This document shows, piece after piece, positions 10,281-19,482 of a DNA stretch of 54,071 bases. The notes beneath the pieces are model-generated. The model searched no databases, was not told the origin of the DNA, and was given only the letters and a program-made list of their open reading frames with translations. A program made the translations under genes and the position numbers. How positions within the stretch are numbered: position 1 is the stretch's first letter; the number at the start of each line of letters is the position of its first letter. Source of the DNA: Chara braunii (Eukaryota; Streptophyta; Charophyceae; Charales; Characeae); contig BFEA01000159.1 of assembly GCA_003427395.1 (NCBI GenBank), positions 2,166,492 to 2,220,562 on the forward strand, read 5' to 3'.

Positions 10281-10849
10281 TCTGGAGGGAGATCCCATTA
10301 TAGAGGTTTGTGGTGTAGTGTGACGGGGGTGCGCGATGTGCGGGCGACATCCGTGTGGCATCCTTTCCGTGAACATAAAACTTTTTAAAAGCCGTGCGCA
10401 ATGATGTCCACCCACCGAGAACTGCAACTGAATCCGATGGCATAACTTGGAAAGGTTCAGTGCCAGTCCCATCGTCCAGACAGCATTCGCACACAGTCTG
10501 ACATGAACTGACATCCCGTCATAATGGCAAAGGCTGAAACTTCTAGCTGTTGCCCTTTCTTTCCTGCGAGGGAGCCCTCCAAAAGGTAAGTGGAATGTAC
10601 GTGAAAATCAGAATTCGTTCTGATTTTCACTCACATCGGGGACCCCTCTAGGACCTTCAAAACAAGAAAAGAAGCAAGACCGACCAATAGGGCGCCACAG
10701 AAATACATATATACCCATCCCCTTAAATACGAAAAAGAACACACCGCTGATTGCCGTCCCGACCCGCGGCGCATTGGAGTCACACACCGTGTCCACTACT
10801 CCACTCACATGCGTAGTGGGATCTCCCCCCTGGTAGTGCGGATTTTTTT
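10281..10849. other. No gene seen; contains a 13-bp hairpin with TTCG loop
   Basis: 10601-10630 is GTGAAAATCAGAA-TTCG-TTCTGATTTTCAC, a perfect 13-bp hairpin. Open frames on the minus strand (10155-10808) overlap the foldback element or lack domains. Confidence 0.5.
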
Positions 10850-11350
10850 ATTATTATTATTTTTTTTTTTAATTTTTTTTTTCTTTTTTCGGGGAACTAT
10901 GCTCCAATCTATTCGTGGGGAGCCACACGTGCTGGGAACCAGGCCCAGCGTCCCATTTGAAACATGAAACATGTTTGAGAACATATACAGAAAAACTTTG
11001 AGATACCGGGACTACTACCCGGTTTTGTCTGAAAATAGGATCATGATCAATTACTAGCCTATTCTATGAAGAGCCCCACGAGATAGGCTAAAACTCAGAA
11101 AAGGTCTGAAAAAATCTGAAAGAATACGAGGAGAAAAGATATGAGAAGTTTCCTTCTAAACTGCACAAATTCTGAGCTTTTTTAGAAAAGATCTCCACCA
11201 CAAAGGTCCTACAAATGCTGAGAACCCTCAGAATCCCTAGCAATCCCTTCTAAAATTCTTCCAACAGTGTCTTACTCCCTGCCGGGCTCTTCTAGGCCTC
11301 ATACCCCCACCCTGTTGGGTTACAGGGCAACACGACTCGCCCCAGCTGCG
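10850..11350 (-). repeat. Family R repeat, copy b
   Basis: A T-rich tract, then hairpins GCTCC/GGAGC (10901) and GCTGGG/CCCAGC (10931-10936/10944-10949), then GAGATACCGGG...CCCGGTTTTG (11003-11027), CTCAGAATCCC and the TTACAGGGCAACACGAC module (about 11320-11345). The order matches 22022-22470. Confidence 0.75.
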
Positions 11351-11443
11351 TTTTCATAACGCTGTACCCTCAATTTCATGAATTTTGGGCCAAAAAATGA
11401 GATTTCAATTTCGTTCAAAAAATAACATATGTCCATTTTAACA
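11351..11443. repeat. Half copy of the 224-bp foldback element
   Basis: AACGCTGTACCCTCAATTTC ... TTTTGGGCCAAAAAATGAG ... GTCCATTTTAAC matches the right arm of 10057-10280. The left arm is absent, so this is a solo arm. Confidence 0.8.
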
Positions 11444-12246
11444 AAATGGCTGTTACTATATGTTGACTTGGGCACTGTAAGGGTTGTGTTGGCCAGTAGC
11501 TAAGTTGTTGTAGAACTTTCCCCTTATTTGTGGGGACTCTTAAGGGATTTTTCGTGGGGGCAAGGCGTGGCCGGAGGGTAAGGGCTCGAGACCATGAAGC
11601 TCCTGCTTTTTGCAGTGCGTTTGTGCTATATTTTGCGTACGGCACTGGGGCCGTAATGAAATTTTCGCACTTTTTACAAATTCGAAAAAAAAAAGATGAT
11701 TCAGTGTCCCTTCCGCAGGTAGTTCTAGAGGCAACACCTCTGGCAGCCTGTCTAAATATAGGCTGGGAGGAAGTGCTAGTAAGGTTTCAGGCTGTGCTGA
11801 ATTTTGGGAATGTTCCTCCGTTTTCACTCTTTCTTCCCTGAACCACCAGTGCGCATCTGAAGCGAATTTTCCCATCGATTGCATATCGAACCAGCTGCCA
11901 GGGTAGTTTCACCTCCGGTGAATTTTCCTGTTGATTGTATATTGGACCGGCTTTCAGCTGCACGGCAGGCCGGCCCACCAGCACATTGCAAACGTGGCCT
12001 CTGTGTTTCAAGTCACATTATTTATAGGAGGGCGGCTCGCACCTACAGGTGGTAGATGCATCCATATGATGAGGAAGTTTCAATGATGCATGGGAGTATC
12101 TGGCCGTTCATTCTCCTTTTCCGTTTTCTTCTGGATCCTCTCACCTACCCTCTGGCAGTGCCCCTAACAAAACCCACCCTCATCATTTTTTCTTGTTCTT
12201 AAAATTATTTTTAATCCAGCGGCACTCTGCTTGGGACCCTCATCAT
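11444..12246. repeat. Dispersed repeat X copy 2, then sequence without a gene
   Basis: 11468-11600 matches 9030-9400 without its MITE. From 11640 to 12246 I see no gene; the frame at 11540-11884 has no domain. Confidence 0.5.
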
Positions 12247-12282
12247 GACTGTATATATATCGTCACAAACAGATATATATAT

Positions 12283-12530
12283 ATATACAGTTTGTCACAG
12301 CCCCTCGTTTGTTGTCCTCTTCTCCCTCTCTGCCTACGGTTTACCGGGCAGTTCTATTTGACGATATATATATATATATATATATATATATCGTCACAAA
12401 CAGATATATATATATATATATCGTCAAATAGAACTGCCCGGTAAACCGTAGGCAGAGAGGGAGAAGAGGACAACAAACGAGGGGCTGTGACAAACTGTTT
12501 CGTCGGAGTTTCACCGACTCATCAGGTATA
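12283..12530 (-). ncRNA. Hammerhead ribozyme core with a 78-bp stem III
   Basis: On the minus strand, CTGATGA (12525-12519) is followed by stem II GTCGG (12518-12514), loop TGAAACT and CCGAC (12506-12502), then GAAA (12501-12498). These are the conserved hammerhead core segments with a perfectly paired 5-bp stem II. The last A pairs with T at 12287 as the A15.1-U16.1 pair and starts stem III, a perfect 78-bp inverted repeat (12498-12421 with 12364-12287). The next minus-strand base, A at 12286, would be the H17 cleavage nucleotide. Stem I is weak: C at 12526 must bulge for AATATA to pair with the following TATATA. Self-cleavage is inferred. Hammerheads occur in Penelope-like elements and plant retrozymes, but no accompanying protein is visible. 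Confidence 0.75.
12287..12498. repeat. Perfect 78-bp inverted repeat around an (AT)n core
   Basis: 12287-12364 and 12421-12498 are exact inverted copies. The 56-base centre is (AT)n interrupted by CGTCACAAACAG, which also occurs just left of the left arm (12261-12272). The outer boundary coincides with the hammerhead core. Confidence 0.97.
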
Positions 12531-12540
12531 TTTTCTGGAA

Positions 12541-12600
12541 CAACTGCTCCAATCTATTCGTGGGGAGCCACACGTGCTGGGAACCGGGCCCAGCGTCCCA
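12541..12600 (-). repeat. Family R terminal hairpin pair, solo
   Basis: GCTCC...GGAGC (from 12546) and GCTGGG/CCCAGC (12576-12581/12589-12594) without a T-tract. It starts 10 bases from the hammerhead unit. No longer R body is evident. Confidence 0.7.
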
Positions 12601-13100
12601 TAACCATTGTACAAACATTAGATCATCATGACTATATTGAATTGGAAAGACGATGAATTTTAGGGTATACATTCAGGACGAGGGTGGGTTGCATTGGTTG
12701 CGGAGAAGACAGTAGTGGGTGTTATCAATGTTCTCACTTGGTCCCCCGACCTGGCTTTGTCTGTACCACCACACAGCATGCCATGCAGTTACACGGAATT
12801 CCCCAGATTAGCACTGCATCCTTTTGATTTTTTTGCTTGTTTGAAAGAAAGTGCCCCACGATTACTGCCGGTGGTGGTAAGGGCAGCCCCGTAGTACCTG
12901 TGGTTAAAGCACCTGTACATCGGCACCTGGGCCACGGGCCTGACACCTCGAGTTCTGGAAGCACGAAATGAAAACGTGACCGCCGATCCAATTTATCAAT
13001 GGCGGGCCCAGCGTATGACTTTTCGGCCTCGTTTTCTTGTGGCGACAAGTTTCGAACTGCAAGGCTGGAGCTGTGTACTAGTGGTTCAAGGGCTCCAGTC
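12601..13100. other. No gene seen; TTAA-MITE-like end at 12890-12907
   Basis: GTAGTACCTGTGGTTAA (12891-12907) resembles the right end of the TTAA MITE with one extra change. Overlapping frames on both strands (12694-13048) show no domain. Confidence 0.35.
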
Positions 13101-13250
13101 TACAGGCTCCATCTATTCGTGGGGAGCTACACATGCTGAGAACCGGGTTCAGCATCCCTTTGAAATACATAGGTGAAAAGTTGAGCAAACATGAGTATGA
13201 AACCATCAGAGAACAACCCCTGTGCTGGAAAACGGGTCCAGCGTCCCATA
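13101..13250 (-). repeat. Two family R/LINE terminal hairpin copies
   Basis: The first has GCTGAG/TTCAGC (13135-13140/13148-13153) next to GGCTCC..GGAGC. The second has GCTGGA/TCCAGC (13224-13229/13237-13242) alone. Both keep pairing despite different stem sequences. Confidence 0.65.
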
Positions 13251-13374
13251 GCATCTCATAGCAGCCCTTTTCTCCCTGTTCCTAACCTGTGGCCTGGCCG
13301 GATATCGGCAGGAGCCACTGGGGGAGTCGTCCTTCCGTCCTTGCCGGCCCCTAACTTCTACCATCTCTGAACCC

Positions 13375-13829
13375 TCCTTTTTTTGTGGGGAGCAGCACGT
13401 GCTGGGAACCGGGCCCAGTGTCCCTTAGAATAACACCGCATAACAGTGTGTACACTCACGTTCGCAAATCACTTCGAAATTCTTAAGGAAATCTAAGAAA
13501 AACTGAGACTCTCGGGATTCTTCCAGCCTTGATTGCCCTGGATATCAGAGGATTGTCTGAGAGGGGCCCAGTCTCTTAAGTGGCAATATACAGCCGGTTA
13601 GCCAGACCATCAGGGCCGGCTGGTCCCTGACGGTGGGAAGCAGGGGGAAAAGGTTGGGAGAAAAAAAAGGGGGGGGCAGGCGCCTTGGGCCCGGGGACTC
13701 CGGGACTCATGGTATCGTTTTAATTTCCCCGCTTTCTGTTAACCTCACTGTCGGCTGTGGTTGCGAGAACGGTCTTGGGAGACTGCTCAGATTCCTTGCA
13801 GGTGAAAACAGATGGTACACAGAAACTCA
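13375..13829 (-). repeat. LINE 3' UTR and terminal hairpins
   Basis: Truncated hairpin pair at 13383-13419 (GCTGGG/CCCAGT), then GATTGCCCTGGATATCAGAGGATTGTCTGAG (13529-13562), which matches the LINE 3' UTR at 16559-16590 and 49500-49530. It lies directly downstream, in minus-strand sense, of the LINE C-terminal codons at 13830-13958. The rest has no gene. Confidence 0.65.
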
Positions 13830-13958
13830 GACATCGCCCCACAGGCTTTCCGCCAGAGGCAACTGATGGGGGAGGAATGGATCAGCAAAATCCTGAGCTG
13901 GTAGTAGTGGTTCCCTGAAGTCAACCATTGTCCACTCGTGAAATTGCAGCCCGTCCAT
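13830..13958 (-). pseudogene. LINE ORF2 extreme C-terminus
   Basis: 43 codons contain LQFHEWTMVDFREPLLPAQ followed by DFADPFLPHQLPLAES. They align with the ends of the LINE ORF2 copies at 37660-37800 (FHDWTKIDPGSPLRPAQDFADPFPPHP), 16712-17167, 24523-24792 and 49641-49955. The copy is 5' truncated, as is common for LINEs. No enzymatic domain is present. Confidence 0.8.
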
Positions 13959-14141
13959 TGCCCTCTTTGCACCCCCATCTCCACTTCCTGTTGATGCTCC
14001 TGTTGATGTTCCTGTCGGTGGTCCTGTTGCTGTTCCTGCACGTCCCCCGCCCAGTACACCCTTGCCACCCAGCCCTCCCTCTTCCCTCCCAGCCAATCCT
14101 CACAGAACCGGCAGATAATGCTATCCCTATTCCCCCCCCAA
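13959..14141. other. No gene seen
   Basis: TGTTGATGCTCCTGTTGATGTTCC-type short tandem repeats at 13990-14030 and C-rich DNA. Overlapping frames on both strands are compositional. Confidence 0.4.
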
Positions 14142-14290
14142 TTTTTTTCTTTTTTCTTTTCTTTAACAAAGGCCTGTGCAGATCTGCTAGGGAAGGTGAT
14201 AAGAGCAGCCTTCCGTAGCAGCCTGCTGGTAGCCGCTCCATCTATTGGTGGGGAGCTTCACCTGCTGGAAATCGGGTTCAGCGTCCCTTG
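14142..14290 (-). repeat. LINE 3' tail with three hairpins
   Basis: A T-rich tract, then hairpin H3 (CTGCTAGGGAAGG 14184-14196 / CCTTCCGTAGCAG 14209-14221, loop TGATAAGAGCAG), H2 (GCTCC..GGAGC) and H1 (GCTGGA/TTCAGC 14264-14269/14277-14282). The order is the same as at 16376-16492, 23040-23160 and 49204-49318. Confidence 0.8.
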
Positions 14291-14591
14291 AGTACACAAT
14301 TGAGTACATAGTTATCAGAACACCTGGGACAAGTATCTCTGACCACTCTGATGGGAGCTCCTCACTCAGCTCCCTTGAGTAATGACCTTAGTACTAGCTC
14401 AGTTATAACTGTATCCCTCCCATCCCAATGACGCCCTTGGAGCAAGCCTCAGAACTAAACATTGAAAATTACTGAAAGGATGGGAAAATAATAAGAGAAA
14501 CACTGCCTCTTCACCGTTTTCTCAGGGTGCCAGAAAAAACTGTTCGCCCTGGCTGTGTGCTCCTGAAAGGTATTCTCCTACTAAAGTTGCC

Positions 14592-15400
14592 TCTATATTC
14601 CTTTTTTTTTTCTTTTTTCTTTTTTTTTTGGGACAAATGCTCCAGTCTATTCATGGGGAGCAGCACGTGCTGGGAACGGGGCGCAGCATCCCACATAGAA
14701 TTATACAAGTCATTTGAAATACCAAGGCCATTACCTGGCTTCGGCTAAGAACAATCTGGGAACTATTAAACCACCAGTACTTGGCCCAGCTATCGATGCC
14801 GAGCCTGGAATGCCCCTGCGCGCCAATTTTCGCCGAAGCGCCGGGTTACCGTTTCAAACATTTTTTGGCTGCCGCTTCCAGCCATTGTGGTCCGGTACCC
14901 CGAAGCCCTAAAGGCGCGGCGCATTAACGGGAAAGCGCCGCTGCCGATAGCTGGGCCAAGTACTGGCCGTTTAAAGGAGTTCAGGAAAATTTAGGAGAAA
15001 CTAGGATAACTGCTGACCAATTGCTAGGCTACTCAAGCAGCAATTACGAAGTCAAAAAGGAGAGCCACAGAAGTCCTTTGAATGCTCAGAACCCCTGGAA
15101 TCCCTAACAAAACCCTCTAGAATTCTCTAACAGCGACTCCTCCCAGCTCCGGCCAGCGTCTTCCCGACAGCAACCCTTGGTTTTCCCTTGGAATGCCCGC
15201 CCCAAGGCATCCCCAGATCTCTCTACCACGCCTCACACTCCTGCTATCAACAGGTTACAGGGCAACTCCCCAGCACCTGCTAGCGTCGTTATGGCATCGA
15301 AAAACCGCAAATCCATGAATATAGCAGCATCAAAGAAACCTAAAGTCAATTGCAAGAAGTACCCAGAATCCTAAAGCATTCTCAACACCACCAAAAGCAA
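14592..15400 (-). repeat. Family R repeat, copy d (hosts a MITE)
   Basis: T-tract 14600-14630, hairpins (GCTGGG/CGCAGC, one mismatch), TCATTTGAAATACC, then the body with GAATGCTCAGAACCCC and the GGTTACAGGGCAACTCC / AGCGTCGTTATGG module. It aligns along its length with 22022-22700, apart from the MITE inserted at 14770-14970. Noncoding. Confidence 0.8.
14770..14970. mobile_element. TTAA-flanked MITE, 201 bp, with identifiable empty site
   Basis: Ends ACCACCAGTACTTGGCCC and its inverse (two mismatches) extend about 26 bp. TTAA flanks both sides (14766-14769, 14971-14974). The related R copy at 22241-22260 has the same flanks, GAACTATTAAAG, with a single TTAA and no insert. This defines the insertion precisely. 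No transposase is encoded. Confidence 0.9.
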
Positions 15401-15957
15401 CCGAGAACAACCAATTTGAAATTTTGTGAAAATTGAGAACCAATTAGGATAATTTGGAACCCGATATAATAAAAACCACATTACCTCAGTGCTATTCAAC
15501 CATTCATCCTACAGCTGCCTCAACCCACCTATCCTCGATACCAAGCTCTACCAGCCCTCACGGCCCCAACCGCTGGGTTACAGGGCGGTGCGACCCACCC
15601 CAGCTCCGACCTGCATTGTCTTAGTAGCAGCTCGCGATTAGCTACTGGATTGCCTTCCACCCTCAACAATTCCCCAGATCTCTCTACCAGGCCTCAACCC
15701 CCAACATAACTCAGGTTACAGGGCAGTGCAACCAAGCCCCAGCTCCGGCCAGCGTCGTTCTGGCATCGGCCAACCTTGAACTCGTGGATATGATGGTAAA
15801 ACCCGCCGTCGGACGATCCGCTGAATCCACCACTGCAACCAAGGTTTCAAAATATTCGGCTCCCTTCGTGCACTGGTCATGCTTGACATACCCAGATCAC
15901 CTAAACCTTCCCCCTAATCTCCACCCCGGCAAGACTTGTCACGGTGGAGCCACCATC
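15401..15957 (-). repeat. Family R internal sequence and associated repeat
   Basis: 15560-15780 has two GTTACAGGGC...AGCTCCG modules. 15925-15957 (CGGCAAGACTTGTCACGGTGGAGCCACCATC) matches 40136-40166 (CGGCAAGACTTACTGCAGCAGAGCCACCATC). Between 15401 and 15540 nothing is recognised. Confidence 0.6.
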
Positions 15958-16267
15958 TTTTTTTTTTTTTCTTTTTTTTTTTTTTNNNNNNNNNNNNNNN
16001 NNNNNNNNNNNNNNNNNNNNNNNNNNNNNNNNNNNNNNNNNNNNNNNNNNNNNNNNNNNNNNNNNNNNNNTTTGCTCCAATCTATTCGTGGGGAGCAGAT
16101 GTGCTGGGAACCGGGTCCAGCGTCCCTTATATTGGAAATACATTCATGATTCATGACTGATGATCATTGATGATAATTTGGGATGATTGAGAATAATTTA
16201 GGATGATTTAGGATGATTCAGGATGATAGAGTGGATGATTGAGGTCGTGAAATAGAGATAGATGATG
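15958..16267 (-). mobile_element. Short retroposed R element with 17-bp target-site duplication
   Basis: ACGGTGGAGCCACCATC occurs identically at 15941-15957 and 16268-16284. The insert between them reads, on the minus strand: GAT-complement-rich body, H1 (GCTGGG/TCCAGC 16103-16108/16116-16121), H2 (GCTCC..GGAGC) and a poly(A) tract interrupted by the gap. At 40152-40170 the related host repeat is uninterrupted. About 200 bases of body plus tail and no coding capacity: a SINE-like, target-primed insertion. Confidence 0.88.
15986..16070. other. Assembly gap (85 N) inside a T-tract
   Basis: The gap interrupts the poly(A)/poly(T) tail of the retroposed element. Open frames crossing it are artefacts. 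Confidence 0.99.
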
Positions 16268-16375
16268 ACGGTGGAGCCACCATCTCCATCGTATTTCCGT
16301 CCTACCAACTAGCACCCTCGCCAGCAGAACGCGTCATATCCTTCCAACCTTTTTTTTTTTTTTTTTTTTTTTTTT

Positions 16376-16711
16376 AAACACACCCCTGCCGGTGTTAGTG
16401 GTGCTGATAAGAGCAGACACCACTAGCACCTGGGGGGGGCTCCATCTATTGGTGGGGAGCATCACCTGCTGGAAAACGGGTCCAGCGTCCCTTTTACAGA
16501 ATGAATTCGAACCAGTACATAAGACAATCAGAGCAACAGTAGGGGGTTCCTGCCAGCATTGATTACCCTGGAGTCCAGGGGATTGACTGAGCAGAAAAGG
16601 GGAGAAAGGGAGGGATCTCTTCACCCTGAACTCGGCGCCAGATCATGCTGCTACTTGCTGATTCCTCCCTTCCCCTGCTAGCCCCTGTGAACTTCAATCC
16701 CATCTGTCCCA
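16376..16711 (-). repeat. LINE 3' UTR with three hairpins
   Basis: H3: GGTGTTAGTGGTG (16391-16403) / CACCACTAGCACC (16418-16430) with loop CTGATAAGAGCAGA. H2: CTCC..GGAG at 16440-16459. H1: GCTGGA/TCCAGC (16468-16473/16481-16486). Beyond lies GATTACCCTGGAGTCCAGGGGATTGACTGAGCAG, shared with 13529 and 49500. Likely the RT recognition end. Confidence 0.8.
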
Positions 16712-17167
16712 TCAAGATGTCCACCCACCCCTGCAAGCCCCTGTGAACTTCAATCCCGTCTGTCTCATCAAGATGTCCATCCCAGCGGCTAGCCCGTGTG
16801 CTGCCCCATGTCCAGAACCACTCCTAGCTCCCTGCTGAGTCCAAGCCATACCACTTGATGTCCAGTAGGCAATTGGATGGGGGGGGAAGAAATCAGGGAA
16901 ATGCTCCAGGGGTTTTAGAGGGATTGTAGGATCCACTGTGGTCCAGTCGTTGAAGGTTAAATGGTAGTCTCTTGTGACCTCCGCCTCTTGTTGGGCCCCC
17001 CTTGATGTTGTGATTTCTTTGGGATCTCCCTTCCATTCCACCTTCCCTATCCTTCCTCCGTTTGCATCCCCAAGCCAGTTTGAGTTGAAGTTCCGAATTT
17101 GTTTTTTGATGTCTCTTGGTTCTTTGAGGGGTTGGATCCGTGTCTTAAATTCGTTCCACCTGTCCAC
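16712..17167 (-). pseudogene. LINE ORF2 C-terminus, last segment
   Basis: 151 codons. EVTRDYHLTFNDWTTVDPTIPLKP then FPDFFPPHP match the C-termini of the other LINE copies in this window. The C-terminal 50 residues after PPHPIAY are Gly/Ala-rich and may be read-through. Its N-terminal MDRWNEFKTRI overlaps the end of the 17047-18414 frame (ARWTGGTNLRHGS), so a frameshift lies near 17165. No catalytic motif; it is the tail after the zinc-binding region. Confidence 0.8.
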
Positions 17168-18414
17168 CTGGCAGTTATTTCTGTCTGAGTCTGTAGCTGG
17201 ACGCTCTCTGTGAACTCTGGACCTTCAAGTCGTGCCCCCTCCATTTCAAAGGTGCAGCGCCGGCGCCAGAGCGCCCATAGAATCGCCCGCCGTCCCATCC
17301 TAAGCATGTTGTCAGTGAACTCGTCCGTTTGCTCAGACAGACTCTCGGGCCAGGTTTCGCATAGTAGAGCCTTCCAATCCCATGGCCACTCGACATTTGT
17401 CCCGAGTTGATTCCATACTCTGTCCCACCATCTCCATAGCCAGAGTGCTCCAGGACATTGGAGAAAGATATGCTCGATTGTTTCTGGCTTTTTCCGGGGT
17501 GGGAAGGCATTTGTGCAGAGTTTGCACCATGGGAGAGCCCGCCCTTGTTGTTCTAAGGACGTTCTATCTATGAGCCAGTTATTTGTTGGAAGACAGCAGT
17601 GCTCGATCTGCCATTGGAGCGAGGACCATTTTGTCGTCTTTTCCTTAACTGTTCTGAACCATCGGATGGGCCTCAGCTCCTGGTTGCTAAGATTGAGATG
17701 GTTTTTCCAGCGTTCTTTCACCTGATCGCGCAGCGCGGCCTTTGGTCTTAAGAGCCTGTAGGTGGACTTAACGGTTAAGGCGTATAGGGACTTTGTGAAT
17801 TTCTTGCCCTGCCTACTTTGGGTTGACCACGCCCACTCCCCGGGGTCCAGGGCCAAGCGGTACAGGGGGGTATCGGGGTCATAAGCTATCCATTGGCCAT
17901 CCTCCTGAAGTACTCGGATTCTATTGAGTTCCTCCATTGGGCATGTTAGGTTGGCAATGGTGGGTTCGTTTTGGATGACGTTGCCCTGTCCCACCCTTAG
18001 GAGCTGCAGCTCCACGTTTCCATCCCCGGGGCAAGTGACCACCTTGCCCACGTGACATCGCCGGCCTGTAATGGCAACCCAGTCCAGTTCCTGCAGGGAG
18101 GCGCCTTTGCGAAGGATGTTCCACCAGGCCAAAGGGATCAGTTCAATTAGTTTTTCCAGGGCATCGTGCGGCTGGTGGCAGTACCGCAGTCTCCGTCGGA
18201 GTTGGTCGGGTCCGATCCAGTCCTTCTTGTCAATGTCCCAAATATCCTTTACCCTTATTACCCCATTCTTGATCCAGCTTTGCCAGGGTGTATCGGTGCT
18301 CAAGAGCATGCGGCCTGTCGAGTCCACCACCCGCCTGTTCCCAAATAGGGGTTGGCGCGCCACCTCCTCCCACCTTTCAGGGTCTATTTTGTCCGGGGGG
18401 GTAAACTTCTCCAT
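17047..18414 (-). pseudogene. LINE ORF2 C-terminal region with RT zinc-binding domain
   Basis: 455 codons, the longest open frame of this element. It starts in the post-RT region (PERWEEVARQPLFGNRRVVD) and runs to the zinc-binding domain near residues 290-340: LPWCKLCTNAFPP then ETIEHIFLQCPGALWLWRWWDRVW gives the C-x2-C...H-x4-C pattern of zf-RVT. LQWQIEHCCLPTNNWLIDR just before it is also family-typical. The domain probably binds nucleic acid during target-primed reverse transcription. The plus-strand LINE has the same order at 36130-37350. Confidence 0.88.
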
Positions 18415-18701
18415 GTTCTGAGGAGGTCGGGCCAGAAGGAGTCATGTCGCAGATCTGCTCTGGCTGCTTGTTTAGGGCAGTCAGAAGAGGGGTCCCTGTG
18501 TTGCACCCGAGTTCGAGGGATGGGCCATTCTCTGTTTTTCAGCCACATCAACGGGTCAGCCCCCTCGGGTGCATGCGGCGCTAAACGTGAGATCTGTTCC
18601 AACGCTAGCCCTCTCCATGGGACCTCAGGATCAAAGAGAAGGTGTTTGAGCCATTGCAGAGCCAGAGCTTTGGTTTGCAGTGGGGGGTCGATGATCCCCA
18701 A
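18384..18701 (-). pseudogene. LINE ORF2 segment after RT thumb
   Basis: GIIDPPLQTKALALQWLKHLLF, then LEQISRLAPHAPEGADPLMWLKNREWPIPR, align with IVDPTTQFQALSIQWLKHIIF and AQISDLAPESPPEIDPLIWLEDRYRRIPR of the plus-strand LINE. Frameshifts separate it from RT (near 18710) and from the C-terminal frame (near 18410). No catalytic residues. Confidence 0.8.
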
Positions 18702-18714
18702 CCCGCCCTTAGTT

Positions 18715-19482
18715 TTAGGTTGGATAATAGAGTGTCAGGCTACCCGATTTAAAACATTTTGTCGTTCGTGGTCGCCTCGCCACAGGAATGCCGTTATCTG
18801 GCGTCGCAGCAGTTGCAGAGCATTCTTTGTCCAAGGCCCAGATGGCGGATTTGTACCACATGGAGGCCAGAACGACATTGTTGATGATGACGCCTCGGCC
18901 AAACAATGAAGTATGATTATCCCTCCAAAGAGTCATTTTGGCCAAGGGGGGTGAGGAGATCCACTCGGTATTGGTTGGTGATCTGCCTTCCGCTGTCATA
19001 GAAACGCATAGGACCCTGATGGGTGCTTCCTTGGGGAGCCAGTTGATTCTAGGATGTTCTGGGGGTCTCACACCATGGTGGTGTATCCACCACCCGAGGG
19101 ATTTATTTCCCCAGTTAACTTTCATGTCCGACAATGCACAAAAGTGGTCAATCATGTGTTGCACTTCCACCATTGATTCTTTGGAGGCATCTACCATCAG
19201 TGTCAGATCATCAGCGAATAGGGAGCACACGGGGATTGCTTCTTTTGGTATTGTCGCCACTTGGATCCTTCTGAGGTCTTTGTGGGACCTCAGGTTGGCG
19301 GCCAGCGCTTCCATAACGATAACGAACAGGTAGGGCGCTATAGGGTTGCCTTGTCTCACGGACTTTGGAGGTGGATGGGGGGTGACAGATTGCCGTTTCC
19401 CATTACCCTGGTAGCCGCGCTCCCATGGAGGATCCCGACCCAGCGTCGGAAGTTCTCCCCGAAGTTGAGTTTGTGCAAGCAT
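18715..19482 (-). pseudogene. LINE reverse transcriptase, palm with FADD
   Basis: Contains SVRQGNPIAPYLFVIVMEAL (motif B region) and CSLFADDLTLMVDAS, the catalytic motif C in its non-LTR FADD form, followed by VNWGNKSLGWWIHH and FGRGVIINNVVLASMWYK. The N-terminal 40 residues before SVRQG are out of the true frame (the other frame carries motif A at 19356-19928), so a frameshift lies near 19370. Enzyme role: target-primed reverse transcription of LINE RNA. Confidence 0.9.

Noticed and set aside
14600-14631. T-tracts as terminators
   Set aside because: They sit at the 3' ends of retroposed elements and are reverse-complement poly(A) tails.
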